From assembly GCA_002439165.1 (NCBI GenBank), contig DJTE01000028.1, positions 13,225 through 77,224 of the forward strand: a stretch of 64,000 nt of DNA. Direction: 5' to 3'. Source of the stretch: Chryseobacterium indologenes (GTDB lineage Bacteria > Bacteroidota > Bacteroidia > Flavobacteriales > Weeksellaceae). Positions 61,183 through 64,000 of the stretch are shown here, piece after piece. Position 1 is the first letter of the stretch. Each line of letters starts with the position of its first letter. Position numbers and translations under genes: made by a program. The notes under the pieces are model-generated. The model was given only the letters and a program-made list of their open reading frames with translations. It searched no databases and was not told the origin of the DNA.

Positions 61183-63679
61183 AACTACTTTCTTTCTTTT
61201 TATGTTTCTCTTTGTTCAGAACAGCATCCGGGCACAGTTTTCAGAACGTAATTTATCTTCTGAAAAATGGCAGTTTAAAAATGTGAAAGAAAAGAACTGG
61301 CTTTCTGCAAAGGTCCCGGGAACTGTTCATCTCGATCTGATGAATAACAATATCATTCCCGATCCTTTTAAAGACGAAAACGAAAAAAAAGTGCAGTGGA
61401 TTGAAAATGAAGACTGGGAATATCATACCCGCTTCAGGGTTACTCGGAAAGAACTGGGTAACCAACATATTGATCTTATATTTAATGGACTTGATACCTT
61501 CTCAGAGGTCTATCTGAATGGAAAACTGCTGATAAAGACAGATAATATGTTCAGAAAATGGGAAATTCCGGTAAAGGAATTCTTAAAGGCAGGAGAAAAT
61601 GAACTGAAAATTAAATTCAGATCTGCCGTTAAAGAAGGAAAAAAACTGGCTGAAAAAGTTCCGTTCACGATGCCCGAATCTCCGAGAAGTTTTGTAAGAA
61701 AAGCACAGTATCAGTTTGGCTGGGACTGGGGCCCAAGACTGGTCACCGCAGGAATCTGGAAAGATGTGAAACTGGAGTTCTGGAACCGGGCAAAAGTAAA
61801 TAACATCCAGGTTCAGCAGCACACCGTTACAGATACTTTAGCGAAAATTTCTTTTAATATGGAGATTTTTGCCGAAGAAGAGGGCGAATATTATGTAGGC
61901 TTTAATATCAATAGAGGAACATATCGTTTTAACCTGAAAAAAGGGTTGAATACAATAGCTGTGCCCTATACCATCAAAAATCCCAAATTATGGCAGCCTA
62001 ACGGATGGGGAGAACCGAATCTGATAAAAACAAAAATTACCCTGTACAAATACAAAGGAGGATGGGCCGTTAGAGACACCGATGTAAGATATGGTCTGAA
62101 GACTGTGGAGCTGGTTCAGGAAAAGGATGGAAAAGGAAAATCATTCTATTTTAAAGTAAACGGAAAACCCTTATATGCCAAAGGAACCAACTGGATTCCG
62201 GGTGACAGCTTTTCCCCGCGCATGACCGGAGAAAAATACAGAAAACTCATCAGAGATGCCAGAGATGCCAATATGAATATGATCCGGATCTGGGGAGGTG
62301 GAATTTATGAAGATGATGAATTTTATAAAGCCTGTGATGAGAACGGAATTCTGGTATGGCAGGATTTCATGTTCGCAGGAAGTTTTTATCCGGCTGATGA
62401 ACATTTTCTGAACAATGTGAAAGAAGAAGTCAAAGACCAGGTCCGCAGACTGCAGAACTACCCATCCGTAGCTTTATGGTGCGGTAATAATGAGATTGAT
62501 GAAGCCATTGTCAACTGGGGCTATCAGAAACAGTTCAAATACTCAGAGAGCGACTCACTGCAGGTATGGAAAGATTACAGGAAGCTTTTTCATGAAGTGA
62601 TTCCCAATGCATTGAAAGAAAACCTTACGGCTGATAAAAACATATACTGGCCGAGTTCTCCATCCATAGGCTGGGGGCACAAAGAAAGCCTTACAGAAGG
62701 GGATTCCCATTACTGGGGTGTTTGGTGGGGAGAACAGCCTTTCGAGATTTATAATGAAAAAGTGGGACGTTTTATGTCTGAATATGGTTTCCAGGGAATG
62801 CCGTCCTTAGAAGCGGTAAAATCCATGTTTTCAGGAAGCCCCGTTCTGGAGCTGCAGAACCCCGTCGTTAAAGCGCATGAAAAGCATTCCAGGGGCTGGG
62901 AGATCATCAGCGGATACATGAAACGGGATTATACAGTTCCCGAAGATTTTGTGAAATACAATTATATTTCCCAGTTGCTTCAGGCCCGGGGAATGAAGAT
63001 TGCCGTAGAAGCCCACCGCAGGGCAAAGCCATATAATATGGGAACACTGTACTGGCAGCTGAACGATTGCTGGCCCGTAGTTTCATGGTCGTCCATAGAT
63101 TATCCGGGAAACTGGAAAGCTCTGCATTACCAGATGAAGCGAAGTTTTGAACAGCAGGTTATCCTCACGGAAGAAAAAGACGGGATCCTGAACTTTTATG
63201 CAGTCAATGACGGTTTAAATAAATTTCAGGATGTAAGTATTGAAATTAAAACAATACGTTTTAACGGTGAAGTTGTTGACGAAATATCCAGTTTTCCGGA
63301 TGGGAAAATATTGGAAGATATTGTAAAATTTGATCCGTTTGAAACTCTGAATCTGGTTCCCGAGGCAGACCGGAATAAAACCTTTCTGCAGCTGACACTA
63401 AAAGATGCCGGTGGAAAGATCATAGCAGAGAATATCCACTTTTTCTCAAAACCGAACGCGATGAAGCTGACAAAACCGAATCTGAAGATCAGGTATGTTT
63501 CTCCTTCAGAGATTGAAATCTCCACAGATGTACTTGCTAAAGATGTTTATCTGATGGGAGACACCCATTTCAGCGATAATTTCTTCGATCTGCTGCCTGG
63601 TACCTCAAAAAAGATTATACTTTCTAAACCATTGGATAAAGTTGAGGTGATGAGTCTGTGGGAGGCATTGAGAGAATAA
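61175..63679 (+). CDS. Beta-mannosidase, GH2
   Basis: The 834-residue protein has a signal peptide (about 1-20, SIRAQ), a GH2 sugar-binding domain (VPGTVHLDLMNNNIIPDPF, YQFGWDWGPRL), an Ig-like domain, and a catalytic barrel with the acid/base E440 in LWCGNNEIDEA and nucleophile E536 in MSEYGFQGMPS. This fits the GH2 beta-mannosidase group (EC 3.2.1.25), which cleaves terminal beta-mannose, including the core mannose of N-glycans. There is no T9SS tail, so it is likely periplasmic. Confidence 0.94.
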   Translation: MNKTTFFLFMFLFVQNSIRAQFSERNLSSEKWQFKNVKEKNWLSAKVPGTVHLDLMNNNIIPDPFKDENEKKVQWIENEDWEYHTRFRVTRKELGNQHIDLIFNGLDTFSEVYLNGKLLIKTDNMFRKWEIPVKEFLKAGENELKIKFRSAVKEGKKLAEKVPFTMPESPRSFVRKAQYQFGWDWGPRLVTAGIWKDVKLEFWNRAKVNNIQVQQHTVTDTLAKISFNMEIFAEEEGEYYVGFNINRGTYRFNLKKGLNTIAVPYTIKNPKLWQPNGWGEPNLIKTKITLYKYKGGWAVRDTDVRYGLKTVELVQEKDGKGKSFYFKVNGKPLYAKGTNWIPGDSFSPRMTGEKYRKLIRDARDANMNMIRIWGGGIYEDDEFYKACDENGILVWQDFMFAGSFYPADEHFLNNVKEEVKDQVRRLQNYPSVALWCGNNEIDEAIVNWGYQKQFKYSESDSLQVWKDYRKLFHEVIPNALKENLTADKNIYWPSSPSIGWGHKESLTEGDSHYWGVWWGEQPFEIYNEKVGRFMSEYGFQGMPSLEAVKSMFSGSPVLELQNPVVKAHEKHSRGWEIISGYMKRDYTVPEDFVKYNYISQLLQARGMKIAVEAHRRAKPYNMGTLYWQLNDCWPVVSWSSIDYPGNWKALHYQMKRSFEQQVILTEEKDGILNFYAVNDGLNKFQDVSIEIKTIRFNGEVVDEISSFPDGKILEDIVKFDPFETLNLVPEADRNKTFLQLTLKDAGGKIIAENIHFFSKPNAMKLTKPNLKIRYVSPSEIEISTDVLAKDVYLMGDTHFSDNFFDLLPGTSKKIILSKPLDKVEVMSLWEALRE

Positions 63680-64000
63680 AAATTCAGATGATAGATAATT
63701 AAAGGCTTAAGAATATTAAAGATTTCTGTTATTCCCGCAGATGCCGCAGATCTTTTTAATCCAGTCAATAAAAATTGTAGATTTTTAAGAATCTTAAGTG
63801 AACTTCTATGTGTGAAGCTTTAAATTTAAAGATCGCTGAAGTGTTAAAATATTTTGTCCCTCGTTATGGTTAAAATAGTTTTCCCACAGATCCCTCAGAT
63901 AACACAGATCGCTTCATCGAATCAACGGAGTTGATTCTACCCTTTGCTCCCTCTAAATCAACATTGCCTATAAATTAACCTTTAGTTTGTACTTATAAAG
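63680..64000. repeat. 3' gap made of dispersed repeat fragments
   Basis: No gene is visible. 63796-63876 resembles the second half of the dispersed repeat at 33138. 63910-63951 repeats 60632-60673 of the 182-bp unit almost exactly, including the hairpin GAATCAAC-gga-GTTGATTC (63919-63937). The region therefore joins pieces of two repeat families. Confidence 0.65.

Overview
The window looks like chromosome of a Flavobacteriia/Weeksellaceae bacterium, most like Chryseobacterium. The evidence is AT-rich DNA, TAnnTTTG-type -7 elements in place of E. coli -10 boxes, many proteins carrying type IX secretion (T9SS) sorting tails, and gene families typical of that group (DUF3098 beside ftsX, glycosylasparaginase, split ScoA/ScoB, GxxExxY protein). 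I see no rRNA, tRNA, CRISPR array, insertion sequence or prophage. All product assignments are by reading the translations; no database search was run.

Region 1 (1-8.3 kb) holds three tandem cell-surface proteins with a choice-of-anchor L domain, Ig/PKD-like modules and a type B (gliding-motility-associated) C-terminal sorting domain. The first is cut by the window edge, and the middle one is enlarged by repeated internal modules. Region 2 (8.3-13.8 kb) is core housekeeping: rsmA on the minus strand, then a compact plus-strand run ftsX, DUF3098, uppP, small lipoprotein, truB, outer-membrane protein, rluF, with several start/stop overlaps. Region 3 (13.8-24 kb) has a degenerate coding fragment, a membrane-anchored helix-hairpin-helix protein, a MerR regulator, a frameshifted secreted metallopeptidase, an AraC regulator, ccoG, an SMP-30-like lipoprotein and a DbpA-like helicase. 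Region 4 (24-37 kb) has rpsA, two more T9SS type A cargo proteins (VWA-like and M36 fungalysin), an EamA transporter, an alpha/beta hydrolase, a divergent MFS/AraC pair, an SRPBCC protein and rplS.

Region 5 (37-49.3 kb) has a secreted metallophosphoesterase with three SKICH-like repeats, a YwqK/MORN-like repeat protein, the CoA-transferase subunits scoA and scoB separated by an oppositely oriented ABC exporter, a small secreted orphan, a DUF4197 protein and a GH20 hexosaminidase. Region 6 (49.3-54 kb) is a sulfur module: a Crp/Fnr regulator, a TauE/SafE permease, a persulfide-dioxygenase-like MBL-rhodanese fusion and two YeeE/YedE-type half-transporters. Two near-identical TGTAAC-N4-GTarCT boxes sit at exactly the same distance from the candidate -7 elements of the permease and the MBL gene; this is the most suggestive regulatory signal in the window. 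Region 7 (54-57.8 kb) is a DUF3302-HlyD-TolC export operon next to a second Crp/Fnr gene. Region 8 (57.9-64 kb) holds glycosylasparaginase, a lipoprotein, cutC, a 182-bp tandem repeat, a GxxExxY protein and a GH2 beta-mannosidase.

The genes suggest a cell that exports many proteins to its surface and digests host- or detritus-derived protein and N-glycans (M36 peptidase, hexosaminidase, mannosidase, glycosylasparaginase), and that handles reduced sulfur. Intergenic DNA carries several dispersed repeat families.
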